Below are positions 24,701 through 35,569 of a stretch of 64,000 nucleotides of DNA, piece after piece. Location of the stretch: contig JAJEKV010000216.1 of the NCBI GenBank assembly GCA_021234155.1, forward strand, positions 186,001 to 250,000. The letters run 5' to 3'. The notes below the pieces were generated by a model. That model was not told the origin of the DNA. It saw nothing but the letters and a program-made list of their open reading frames with translations, and did not search any database. A program made the position numbers and the translations under genes. The DNA is from Isoetes taiwanensis. Lineage: Eukaryota; Streptophyta; Lycopodiopsida; Isoetales; Isoetaceae. Position 1 is the first letter of the stretch. Each line of letters starts with the position of its first letter.

Positions 24701-25867
24701 GCAGTAAATGAGGCAAGATGAAAGTTGCTCATTTACCATTGTAGGCTTATGCAATGTAATCAGTAAATATCGGGTCAAAACAAACTTGTGGTGGCGCTTA
24801 GCCAAGCTTTGTCTGCAAAAGCTTGGCAACAATATCCGCAATTGTCTCACGGCCGGACTTCCAAGCCACCGAGAATTTGTTTCATCATTTTCTTCGGGTT
24901 CAAGATCGCCCCAGCTCAGATTAAAGCAAACCATTGCGTAAAACCCAAGTTCTACAACCTGAAGTAACAGACAACCAAAGATGTAAAATTTCTCGAGAGA
25001 AAAATATCTCACAATCGAAGGCATCCCATCATGGTGTCTGGCCAAGTCTTTGATTGACAAAATAAAAAGTAACAATGCGATCAAATCTTCATAAGTGCCG
25101 AACAGGCTTATTTGATTCAATGACTAAAAGGTAACAATGCAAGCCATAAAATGCACTAACAACAAAATAGAGAGTGATGACCATCCCAAATATGGTGACT
25201 TCATTTTGGCCGCCAGATTCAACCAATCGCTTAAATTTCAAATATGCATATCTTTGATTTAATCTAAACTTGAACAAAACCAACTTCCAAATCAATCTTG
25301 TACCTATAACATAGCTTCTCAGAGAAGTAAATGATGAGGCGTTTGACATGTCTTTCCCAAGGATTCTTCTCTAGCTTTTGTGATATGGAACTCTGCCGCA
25401 TGAAGATTCGTGGATTCTTTGAGCTCGAGCTTCACTCTTGCGGGTGGAAGCTTCCAAGAAAGCATGCGCGCTTCGGCCTCTACGCTTCTCTCGCGGAGCC
25501 TCGGCTATGGCCCTCGCTTTCGATTTATGGACTTTCCCAACGAAGAAACGCTTAGCAGATGAATCACTTCTTGCAATAGCCACTTGCGGATCCGGGCGAA
25601 GATCCTCTTCAGAACCTTGCCCCATGCCCAAAGACTAAATAATCTATTCCGCCTTCTTGTTTTACACCTTCACACCTTCACCTCTGCTGTTCTGAAGCTT
25701 TCACCCGCCTTCACCATGTTTAGCCTTTGAAACCATACCGAGAGGAGATAGATGCAAAATCGAGTAAGGGAAAACATTCCGCCATAGCCAAGCTTAACTT
25801 AGAGCTGCTCCTGCCGCAAACAAAAAAAAAACTCTAGGAAAGGTAATTAGGAAACGATGCGATGATG
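21796..25867. other. Intergenic with unassigned exon-like frames
   Basis: No gene recognised. Reverse-strand frames that look coding are 23,897-24,088 (ITHMRLKIGDYRLLLNGRI) and 24,830-24,950 (CFNLSWGDLEPEENDETN, continuing in another frame as SGRETIADIVAKLLQTKL). They could be exons of one unknown minus-strand gene. A 131-codon reverse frame at 21,995-22,390 has no identifiable domain. Confidence 0.3.
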
Positions 25868-25872
25868 CCACG
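25868..25872 (+). repeat. Target-site duplication of E1, left copy
   Basis: CCACG immediately left of the 5' LTR; the same five bases follow the 3' LTR at 33,996-34,000. Five-base duplications are normal for Ty3/gypsy integrase. Confidence 0.85.
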
Positions 25873-28188
25873 GTAACGGACCTAGGATTTTGAGGTAAAT
25901 TGTGGATTATTTTATTTAAAAGATGCAAAGGAATATTAATCAAAATATCACGATGCAGAGAAATACGTCAGATATGTAGAGATTATACCGGACAAAAAAT
26001 CGTGGTTAAAAATAAATATAAGTACGAGAGAAAAGCATTGGGAAAAAAAGATTGATTGCAAGAGGGATTGTGAAGGAGCGAATCGCGTCGCGAGCTCTGG
26101 GAGCGTGTTGGAGCCGCAAGAAAGAAGCAACAAGCGGGATTCCGTGTGGGGATCAAGCCTTACACCGGGTTTTCTAGCTCAGAGCAAAATTGTGCATCTT
26201 GAATTGTGTTGATGCAAGAGGGGATTGTTATGAAACTTAGTATTGATTTAGAATTAAACTAAAAGTGCATGAATATGGAAAAAGCTTGCATGATTGAATT
26301 TGGAAGTATTTTATGATGGCATATTGACAGGTTGCAAAAAGTATCACGGATCTAAGTGAGACAGGCATCTAGATCATGCCGGCATCGGAATAGCTCATAT
26401 TAGAACATGAGGGATGGATTAAGGTAAAGGGATGGCTGGAATCAGTTAAAACCGTGTTAAAATTGTAAAAGTTCCCCGCATGCCGCTTTTATATAACAGA
26501 TCCCGTATCGGTGATGATCCGGAAGCATGAAATGTGATGAGAAATGGGTCGATTTGGGCCTTAGAGTGGCCGAAATGGAAAAGGAATGAGGAATCAGGAA
26601 GATCAAAGCAAGATTCAGCAGTAAATCCCATGATTTTGGTGCTCAAGAATTGATCGGAATGCGGTTTGGGTCGAAACCGGCCGAAATGGCGAAAAACCCT
26701 TTGCAACCAAAATCGGGAGGAGCTAGGAGTTTTGGCATGGAATCGATGGCACGGAGGCCAATCCGGCAACAGAAGGTCGTCGAGGTCGCACCAGAACGAA
26801 GTTAGGGTTAGGTTATGAAGTCAAAAATGTTAACGATTTAGTTAATAGTTAGTAAGGAAGTAATAATAAAAAGTTTGAGGTTAAAGTTAAGGCTCTATCT
26901 TAAAATATCAAGGTTGAGTTGTTGGGTTCGGAATATATTTAAGCCGGAGGCCCTTGTTAAGGCGGGTTTATACTAATGGTCATAACGACATGAGAAGACT
27001 AACAAGTTATCTAGTTATATATATTAAAAAGAGAAAACCTTTGGAAATTAGCTAAGTAACATTATGTAAAAAAAAAACAAGCATATGGAAATTGGTAAAG
27101 GAACCATAACGATATCTAAATGCTATAGATTAATATTATTAAAGTCTCTAGTAACCTTATTGTTAGTGAATCTATGAAAGATATAGACGTTTATTTTTAA
27201 TTTAATGGTGATGGTTGCATTTTTGCATTATTAAGGCTATGGTTAGACATTTCATGTGTGAATTATGGAATTATTTGATGTTGAGTATGTTAAGGCATGG
27301 GCATGATGGTGAATTGTATGTAATTGTATATGGTGAAATTCTTTGATATAGACCTCTGGGGCCGGAGTCTAGGTGCGATGGTCTAGACTCACGGTTTGCA
27401 CAGTGCTATGTAAATGGTATTTTGAACATCGGGCGTTGGTACCGTAAGGTACAACGCCATGCAAATATAAGTGGTCCTCCAATGCCGACGCGCAGCCGCG
27501 TGGAAGGGTGTGTACACACGCGGGTTACCCCGCCTCTATGTCACCGGGCCCGATCACCGAAGTTGACCTTGCTCGCACCCGTGAGGAATATTGGTTGCAA
27601 TGTTGATGCTATGGTTGCTTGGCTAGTGTATATGTGGTATTTAATGCCGGAATCAAGTTGCAATGGTTGTGCTTAGCATAATTATGCATTGTATTTATGT
27701 TGGTTGGACTAGTAACTTGGATTGCGGTGGGCGAGGTTACCAGAAGGCTAAGTTATTGTTTATGTTGATGCTTGTGGTAATTGATGCTTGATATATTCTA
27801 AATCCCCGATCCCCACTTAGTCCGTGTGACTAACCCCGTGGTTAAATGGTGTAAGCAGAGGTGCGAGATGCTCCGGAGAGTAGCCAAGCTGCAGAAAGGC
27901 GAGAGTAGGAGTGTGTGAATTGCTAGATAATACATTTGATTAATATAACTATTATTATTATGGATCGGTTTAAACTATAATTATTTGTAAACTTGGTTGT
28001 TGTGTGGGATTTTGCCGAGCAATGGCAAGTATAATATTTTTTTGGGACCTTAGAGCACGAATAAAGATTAAATTCTTTACCTAAGTATGCATGTATTAAT
28101 TTCTTGAGTCTAAGAGCTAAGTAGATCCAACGGTAGAGATCGATGGGATCTCCAGTTACCGAGAGGTTAACTGGCCAGGCCCGTCACA
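25873..28188 (+). repeat. E1 5' LTR
   Basis: It aligns end to end with 31,690-33,995. It ends in CCGTCACA; the opening TG is reduced to G here (GTAACGG, against TGTAACGG in the 3' copy). The block 26,821-27,350 has one difference from the other LTR, at an AGCCGGAG/AGCTGGAG site. The remaining differences are small indels at CAG, CTG or CCWGG-like sites. The promoter and polyadenylation signals of the element should lie here, but I could not place them. Confidence 0.93.
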
Positions 28189-28190
28189 GT

Positions 28191-28202
28191 TGGTATCAGA
28201 GC
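28191..28202 (+). promoter_or_regulatory. E1 primer-binding site (tRNA-iMet)
   Basis: TGGTATCAGAGC, two bases after the LTR end, is complementary to the 3' end of plant initiator methionine tRNA, the usual primer for minus-strand synthesis in this group. Confidence 0.93.
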
Positions 28203-28275
28203 AAAGTTCTGGTTAGTGGATTATGAGATTTGTGATTATTGATGATATTTGCTATGGTTCCAGATTCTTGTAGAG

Positions 28276-29424
28276 ATGAGTTCCCCAGGAGGATCCCCAG
28301 GAGGAGCTGGACAGGCTGGTGGAGCTCCTGATGTAGCCAATATCTTGCAGGCTATTCAGCAAGTGTTGCAGCAGAGTGCGTCGCAACAAAAGACAGCTGC
28401 GGACAAGGCAGTAGAGAAGGTGCTGAAGGACACTAAGAGGGAAGTATTTACTGGAGAGAATGTTACAGGGGATGATGCAGACTCGTGGCTTCGTGGAGTT
28501 GAGTTTTACTTTAAACTCATTAACGTCAAGATTCCTCATAAAGTCAGTATTGGCTCAAGCAATGTTGGGTGGATTTGCTAGAGTATGGTGGGAGAATTAT
28601 TTGCGGGATATAAATAAGGCTGCAGGGCAGGCAACTTGGCAAGAGTTTAAGACCGCTTTTGAAGGACATTTTATGCCTCCTGGGTACAAAGTTGACAAGA
28701 TGAATGAGTTCTTGGACTTGACACAAAAAGGGACGGTGGCTGAATATAACGAGAAGTTTAGAAGGTTGCAGTATCATTGTCCTTTTGAGGATAAGGAGAA
28801 GCTTTGTGCTCGATTTGTGAAGGGTTTGCAGGTTGATATTAAGAGCACAATGTCAGGTGTGTCTTATAAAGATTTGGAGGAGGTATTCAGAATTGCTAAG
28901 AATCGTGAATCTGACCTAGCTGAGAAAGCAACCTTGGAGAATGCTAAGAAGAGACAAGTTCCTTCCACATGGCAGACTGGTGGATCTGCGAGCAGAGGTA
29001 GATTCTCTAGTAGGGGTGGCATGGCTGCGCAGGCTGTTAGTATGCAGGAGGGTAGTCAAAATCGAGGATCTCGGCCTATGTATGCACCTTTGAATGATGA
29101 GACTAGGGAAAAGTGTCTTAATGAGAATCGATGCTTTAGGTGCAGAGAAGTTGGTCATTATGGACGAGATTGTCCGAGAAGGTGGATGGATAGTACCGCC
29201 TCGTCTGCATCTTCTCAACGTGGAGGGCAAACAAACCAGTGGTCCAGGTTGAATTCTAGTGATACTTATGGACGGGGCCAAGGCAGAGGAAATGGAGGCC
29301 GAAGTAACCGTGGTGGTCGTGGAGGTTTTTGGGACAATAATAGGGGTGGCAGAGGACAAGCTAGAGGAGACAACAGGATTATAGCACAAGCTAACCCCCG
29401 CAGCTTGAAGTTAGGGCTGCTCGA
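28276..29424 (+). CDS. E1 gag (capsid and nucleocapsid)
   Basis: The frame opens at ATG 28,276 (MSSPGGSPGGAGQAGGAPD), passes a helical Gln-rich stretch, and shifts frame once near 28,540. It then continues as the retrotransposon gag domain (ARVWWENYLRDINKAAGQAT and FEGHFMPPGYKVDKMNEF). A CCHC zinc knuckle, CFRCREVGHYGRDC, lies at about 29,130-29,175, followed by an Arg/Gly-rich tail. The protein packages element RNA into cytoplasmic particles. Unlike pol, this region has many intact CAG and CTG codons and an almost clean frame. The single frameshift is probably a consensus error. Confidence 0.9.
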
Positions 29425-29427
29425 ATC

Positions 29428-29934
29428 ATGGACCCTCCTGTTGAAAGAATGTGCATGTATGCTGCAGTGGACCAGGGCCGTGTAGATAATCAAGCTGTGG
29501 TTATCAGAGTTCCAGGTATTATTCATGGAGTCCCTATTCTCTTTCTTATTGATTGTGGTAGTACACATTGTTTTATTTCCCCAAGGCTGGCAAAGAAACT
29601 AGATTTGAATATGATTAGTCGGGACCCTAGATATGTGGAGTTGGCTGATGGTAAAATTAAGACTTCTTATGCTAAGGTAGACAATCTTAAATTCCAAGTA
29701 GGAGATCTTGAGTCCCATACTAGTTTTGAAGTATTGAGCCTAGGGAAGTATGATGCTATTCTAGGAATGTCATGGTTAAGGCCATATAAAGCTTGCATTG
29801 ATTATGAGAGCAAACAGTTACATGCCAAAGTCCTAATGGAGATAAGCATGTCTTTGGAAGGATTGCCTTCGTCATTAGTGGTTACACCTTTGTCCGGAAA
29901 AGTTTTAAGAAACAGATTAAGAATGGTTGCATAA
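29428..29934 (+). CDS. E1 aspartic protease
   Basis: A 168-codon frame overlapping the end of gag in another frame. It contains FLIDCGSTHCFIS, the retropepsin active-site loop with DCG in place of the commoner DTG or DSG, and later YDAILGMSWL, the conserved hydrophobic-Gly segment that closes the fold. It would cleave the element's polyprotein. Position and overlap indicate expression together with pol by frameshift or fusion. Confidence 0.85.
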   Translation: MDPPVERMCMYAAVDQGRVDNQAVVIRVPGIIHGVPILFLIDCGSTHCFISPRLAKKLDLNMISRDPRYVELADGKIKTSYAKVDNLKFQVGDLESHTSFEVLSLGKYDAILGMSWLRPYKACIDYESKQLHAKVLMEISMSLEGLPSSLVVTPLSGKVLRNRLRMVA

Positions 29935-31345
29935 GAATGGGATGTGCATTTTTGGCATGGCTGAAAGTTACTGTGAACAACCTATTGCTCCCCGAGATCC
30001 GTAAAGTATTGGATGAGTTCTCTCGATGTGTTTCCTAAAGAATTACCGTAATTGCCTCCACATAGAATGGTAGATCATGAGATAGAACTTGTTCCCGGGG
30101 CTGAACCCACATCAAGGCCACCATATAGATTTCATGCATTAGAGATGGCGAATTGAAGAAACAGTTTGGCGGAATTATTGGAACAAGGGTTTATACTACC
30201 GAAAGTGTTTCTCCATTTGGTGCGCCAGGTTTTGTTTGTAAAAAAGAAAGACGGGACTTTAAGATTATGTATTGACTATCGATGCTTAACCAGATTATGT
30301 TGAAGAATAGATATGCATTGCCTAGGGTTGATGAGTTATTTGATCGGGTTGGGACAAGCTAAGTACTTCACAAAAATTGATCTACGATCCGGATATCATC
30401 GATCCGGATCAAGGATACGATATTTACAAGACCCGCTTTTAGGACACGCTACGGACATTACGAGTTTGTTGTAATGCCCTTTGGGTTGACAAATGCTCCC
30501 GCCACTTTTATGCGCCCTAATGAACTAGATATTCCGATCTTTCCCGGATAAGTTTATATTGGTTTTCTTTGATGATATTTTGGTATATTCCGGGACATTA
30601 GAGGAGCATGTGGAACATGTAAAGCGTACATTAGCTATTTTTTGACGAGAAAAGTTGTATGGTAAGTTATCTAAGTGTTCCTTTGCACAAACTAGATTGG
30701 TATATCTTGGGCATGTAATTTCAGAAAAAGGATTAGAGCCGGATCCTTCTAAGATTGAGGCAGCTTAGAGATTGGCCCACACCAAAGAGGGGGTGAAGGA
30801 GGTAAGATCATTTTGGGATTAGGGGTATTATCGCAAATTTGTTCCTAAATTCGCAAAGATTGCCGCTCCTTTGACTTCTTTGTTGGGTAAGAAGAATGAT
30901 TTGCATTGACCTGATAATTGTCGTGAAAGTTTCCAAAAGTTAAAGGATGTTTTGATTAGTGCACCAGTTTTAAGGATTCCGCATATGAATATACCCTTCC
31001 ATGTAGTCACCGATGCTTCGGGAAAGTCAGAGGAGGAGTCTTCGCAGGATGGCCGAAGTTTGTGCTTATATATCTCAGAAATTGTCTCCTGCTGAACAAA
31101 ATTACCCAGTGCATGATTTGGAAATGTTGGCCATTATCCATGCCTTAAGGGTATGGAGACATTATTTATTGGGTCGTCGTTTCTTTTTGAAGACTGACCA
31201 TCAAAATTTGAAGTATTTTGCAAAATGACCATATTTGAATAATAGGCAAAGGAGGTGGATGCAATTAAGAGAAGAGTATGATTTTGAAATTGAATATCAA
31301 CCCCGCAAAGAAAATGTGATTGCCGATGCTTTGTCTCAAGGTCAT
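29935..31345 (+). pseudogene. E1 reverse transcriptase and RNase H
   Basis: All three frames are needed to follow the domain. RT blocks are VLFVKKKDGTLRLCIDYR (about 30,225-30,285), [13 protein letters not shown] (about 30,475-30,515) and FFDDILVYS (about 30,570-30,595), the catalytic xDD motif. RNase H begins at VTDAS (about 31,005) and continues through [20 protein letters not shown] and [11 protein letters not shown] to about 31,340. It makes double-stranded DNA from element RNA. Stops and single-base indels are numerous, but the near-identical LTRs argue that at least some are sequence errors. Confidence 0.88.
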
Positions 31346-31362
31346 TTTTAACCTCTATTAGT

Positions 31363-31668
31363 GTGTTACAAGGGCAATGGGATGCAGATATTCTTAATAA
31401 GCTAAGGAATGATCCATATTTTGCACCTGTGTTGGAGAACCCTCAAGATTTTTCGAGGTATGCATTGTCCAAAGGAGTTTTATATTATAATGGCCGTATG
31501 TGTATTCCTAATGATCATGAGTTGAGATTGAGGTTGCTATATGAAGCACATGATAGTCCGCTAAGGTGCCACCCGTGGGGTACATAAAACTTTGAGGAAG
31601 ATGCCACATGGGAAGATGCCAATTGGATTCTTCGTGAGTTTCCCGAGATGCGCCCATGAGGACATGGG
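31363..31668 (+). pseudogene. E1 integrase zinc domain fused to chromodomain tail
   Basis: A 74-codon frame carries the linker and start of the integrase HHCC domain (LYEAHDSPL, then the codons for HKTLRKM in another frame). Instead of the DDE core, the sequence passes within a few bases into EEDATWEDANWILREFPE, the end of a chromodomain of chromovirus integrases. The shared bases GAGGAAGATG at 31,594-31,603 fit both sides, so a microhomology deletion of the entire core is the simplest reading. No integrase activity is possible. Confidence 0.8.
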
Positions 31669-31678
31669 TTGAATTTTT

Positions 31679-31689
31679 GGAGGAGAGAC
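31679..31689 (+). promoter_or_regulatory. E1 polypurine tract
   Basis: GGAGGAGAGAC directly precedes the TG of the 3' LTR, the normal place for the plus-strand primer. Confidence 0.85.
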
Positions 31690-33995
31690 TGTAACGGACC
31701 TAGGATTTTGAGGTAAATTGTGGATTATTTTATTTAAAAGATGCAAAGGAATATTAATCAAAATATCACGCATGCAGAGAAATACGTCGTATATGTAGAG
31801 ATTATACGGACAAAATACTGTGGTTAAAAATAAATATAAGTACAGAGAAAAGCATTGGGAAAAAGATTGATTGCAGAGGGATTGCTGAAGGAGCGAATCG
31901 CGTGCAGAGCTCTGGGAGCGTGTTGGAGCGCAGAAAAAGCAACAAGCGGGATTCCAGGTGGGGATCAAGCCTTTACACCGGGTTTTTACAGAGCAAAATT
32001 GTGCATGCTGAATTGTGTTGATGCAGTAGGATTGTTATGAAACTTAGTATTGATTTAGAATTAAACTAAAAGTGCATGAATATGGAAAAAGCTTGCATGA
32101 TTGAATTTGGAAGTATTTTATGATGGCATATTGACAGTTGCAAAAAGTATCACGGATCTAAGTGAGACAGGCATCTAGATCATGCCAAGTAATCGGAATA
32201 GCTCATATTAGAACATGAGGGATGGATTAAGGTAAAGGGATGGCTGGAATCGCTTAAAAACCGTGGTTAAAATTGTAAAGTTCCCCGGCATCTTCCGCCG
32301 ATTTTATATAACAGATCCCGTATCGGTGATGATCCGGAAGCATGAAATGTGATGAGAAATGGGTCGATTTGGGCCTTAGAGTGGCCGAAATGGAAAAGGA
32401 ATGAGGAATCGGGAAGATCAAAGCAAGATTCACCAGAAATCCCATGATTTTGGTGCTCAAGAATTGATCCGGAACTGCCGGATTTGGGTCAGAAACTGGC
32501 CGAAATGGCCAGAAAACCCCTTTGCAACCAAAATCGGGAGGAGCTAGGGAGTTTTGGCATGGAATCGATGGCCTGGAGGCCAACCGACAATAAAGAAGTC
32601 GAGGTCGCACTCGTAACGTAGTTAGGGTTAGGTTATGAAGTCAAAAATGTTAACGATTTAGTTAATAGTTAGTAAGGAAGTAATAATAAAAAGTTTGAGG
32701 TTAAAGTTAAGGCTCTATCTTAAAATATCAAGGTTGAGTTGTTGGGTTCGGAATATATTTAAGCTGGAGGCCCTTGTTAAGGCGGGTTTATACTAATGGT
32801 CATAACGACATGAGAAGACTAACAAGTTATCTAGTTATATATATTAAAAAGAGAAAACCTTTGGAAATTAGCTAAGTAACATTATGTAAAAAAAAAACAA
32901 GCATATGGAAATTGGTAAAGGAACCATAACGATATCTAAATGCTATAGATTAATATTATTAAAGTCTCTAGTAACCTTATTGTTAGTGAATCTATGAAAG
33001 ATATAGACGTTTATTTTTAATTTAATGGTGATGGTTGCATTTTTGCATTATTAAGGCTATGGTTAGACATTTCATGTGTGAATTATGGAATTATTTGATG
33101 TTGAGTATGTTAAGGCATGGGCATGATGGTGAATTGTATGTAATTGTATATGGTGAAATTCTTTGATATAGACCCTCAGGGCCGAGTCTAGGTGCGATGG
33201 TCTAGACTCACCGGTTTGCACAAAGGCTATGTAAATGGTATTTTGAACATGAGGGGCGTTGGTACCGTAAGGTACAACGTCATGCATAAGTGGTCCTCCA
33301 ACGCTTTGGACGCACGTGGAAGGGTGTGTACACACGTGGTTACCCGCCTCTATGTCACCGGGCCCGATCACCGAGTTGACCTTGCCTCGCACCCTGCAGG
33401 AATATTGGTTGCAATGTTGATGCTATGGTTGCTTGGCTAGTGTATATGTGGTATTTAATGCCGGAATCAAGTTGCAATGGTTGTGCTTAGCATAATTATG
33501 CATTGTATTTATGTTGGTTGGACTAGTAACTTGGATTGCGTGGGCGAGGTTAAGGCTAAGTTATTGTTTATGTTGATGCTTGTGGTAATTGATGCTTGAT
33601 ATATTCTAAATCCCCGATCCCCACTTAGTCCGTGTGACTAACCCCGTGGGTTAAATGGTGTAAGAGGTGCGAGATGCTCCAGGAGAGTAGCCAAGCCGCA
33701 GTAAAGGCGAGAGTAGGAGTGTGTGAATTGCTAGATAATACATTTGATTACTATAACTATTATTATTATGGATCGGTTTAAACTATAATTATTTGTAAAC
33801 TTGGTTGTTGTGTGGGATTTTGCCGAGCAATGGCAAGTATAATATTTTTGGGACCTTAGAGCACGAATAAAGATTAAATTCTTTTACCTAAGTATGCATG
33901 TATTAATTTCTTGAGTCTAAGAGCTAAGTAGATCCAACGGTAGAGATCGATGGGATCTCCAGTTACCGAGAGGTTAACTGGCCAGGCCCGTCACA
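31690..33995 (+). repeat. E1 3' LTR
   Basis: Begins TGTAACGG and ends CCGTCACA; 2,306 bp against 2,316 bp for the 5' LTR. It is followed by the second CCACG target duplication (33,996-34,000). Confidence 0.94.
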
Positions 33996-34220
33996 CCACG
34001 TGGCCTGGCGGAATCTCAGCCGCCCAATCTAGGGCGCCATTCAAGACAGACATACACTATAATTTTATTATATAGGATAAGGTGACGTTATACAATGTTT
34101 CCATTCAATCGCTTGACCATGACAACTGCTGAAAGATCTAGTAAAAATCATCAGCCACATACATGCAGCTTGTTTATTCAACCAAGGAGGTACATCATAA
34201 TAAACTAAAATACAGCCATA

Positions 34221-35067
34221 TTAAGATAATTTACTATTAATCAATTCAATGGCCTTGTTCACAATGACAGAGCCTGCTTTCTCCACAGATCCGGCATCAA
34301 AAGGAGGTTGGGGATCATATTCAATGATGAGCTGAGTGGCTTTGGCGATCTCTTCCCCGTTCAACAAAGAAGCCAAAAAATCCCCATATCTATTCCAGAA
34401 GAAACACCTGCGGATGTGATAATCTTCCCCTGCACAGATTAACAAAAAAACACCCACTTAACGTCCAGCAAGACCAAAAGGCCATAAGATCAACAGGCTA
34501 GTATATAAACCAGGATTAAACATAGCAACAGAGCAATTAAACATTCAAGCTTTAAACAACCTGCTGAATTACTCGTTTTGCAGAAGGTATAGCTCCATAT
34601 TTAGCCAAATCGTCATAATTATTCCAATGGGTAGTAGCCTCCAGGCCATCCAGAAGGCCTGCAGCGCCAAGCATGAGGGCACCAGTGCAGACAGAAGTAG
34701 TATATTTGGAAGTTTCGTGCGCCTGAGAAAGCCCCAAAAAAAAAAAAGACGACTTAAGTTAATTGCTGAAAAAAGAAACCAACAACAGCAGGATCACCTT
34801 TTTGATCCAAGTTAGAAACTCATCGTCCTGCAGCGGCAAGAACTTGGTTGGGCATCCTGGAACAATGAGGATATCGGGAGAGGGGATATCCTGGAGGGTT
34901 GCAGTGGCACAGATCTGGATCATACCAAGATCTGCTGTGTAGCGGCCTGTTGTTTTGCTTACAAAAGTGACTGTTGTATCCGGTAGCCAGTGCAGTGGCT
35001 CGTATGGACCTATCGCGTCCAAGGCTGTGAATCCTTCCCATATCGGTATTGCGATTTGTAGCACCAT
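34221..35067 (-). CDS. DJ-1/PfpI family protein, isonitrile-hydratase type
   Basis: Three exons on the reverse strand: 35,067-34,798 (starts MVLQIAIPIWEGFTALDA), 34,722-34,561 and 34,429-34,221, with standard GT/AG borders, about 213 codons, normal for the family. The nucleophile elbow VCTGALMLGAAGLLDG holds the catalytic Cys; ATTHW follows; the conserved Glu is in IGPYEP; the C-terminal block IEYDPQPPFDAGS is typical of bacterial and fungal isonitrile-hydratase-like DJ-1/PfpI members. Substrate is unknown. Exon 3 needs one more T in a six-T run after SAGVSSGIDMGIF (34,375-34,380) to stay in frame, a homopolymer site where either a read error or a recent frameshift is possible. Introns show it is a resident eukaryotic gene or gene copy. 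Ancient transfer from bacteria is one explanation, not shown here. Confidence 0.85.
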
Positions 35068-35569
35068 CGCTCCTTTTTCTTACCACACTACAACTGAACC
35101 GATTTGATTTTTATAGCTGCAATCGAATTGAATTGGTCTCCCATTCTCTCCTTATTTGTTTGTTTACTGATAAGACGATATAGAAAGGAGGAGTTTTGCC
35201 CCAAATTTCAACCTAAATTTTCTCCACGAGGCTGCCAGAGAAATTTTCTGCTGCCCAAAATTCTCCAACGTTAAAAAAACGTGGGCTTGAAATTTAGCCC
35301 AATTTTGTCTTCCGCTGCAATGTGCAATGCCTTATCCCTATCCCCTTGTTCAACTGGCAAAGGGCAATTGCTTGGTGATAGGTCCCTTCTTAGGCATCTT
35401 ATCCTTGTCTAGATGCCCCTTCTAGACCACGCACCCTTGTGCGTTGCATCCGCCCTTTGTTTTTGACTGAGAGGTCTCTGCTAGTGGCGCCGCTTAGCAA
35501 GAGAATGCATCAGCTGCACATGAGTGGAGGTTTTTGAATGAATTAAGCGCTGTTTGGGGGCGAAAATTT
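35068..35569. other. Upstream region of the DJ-1/PfpI gene
   Basis: Non-coding by inspection; the promoter for the minus-strand gene should lie in the first few hundred bases. No motif is reliable enough to mark. Confidence 0.4.

Larger units (their letters stand above)
25873..33995 (+). mobile_element. Ty3/gypsy chromovirus E1, integrase-deleted
   Basis: A structurally complete LTR retrotransposon: TSD CCACG, 5' LTR, tRNA-iMet primer site, gag, protease, reverse transcriptase/RNase H, polypurine tract, 3' LTR, TSD CCACG. The integrase catalytic core is missing: the zinc-binding end of integrase is joined directly to a chromodomain tail at about 31,594-31,603. The copy therefore depends on integrase supplied by relatives. 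Two 2.3-kb LTRs on a 3.5-kb interior are large for the class. Stretches of over 500 bp are almost identical between the LTRs, so the insertion is probably young even though pol as written carries many stops. Confidence 0.93.

Noticed and set aside
28916..29389. 157-codon reverse-strand ORF
   Set aside because: Shadow of the gag zinc-knuckle and Gly/Arg-rich region.
31561..31968. 135-codon reverse-strand ORF spanning the E1 3' LTR start
   Set aside because: It is antisense to the pol/LTR junction and crosses the polypurine tract; a chance open frame.
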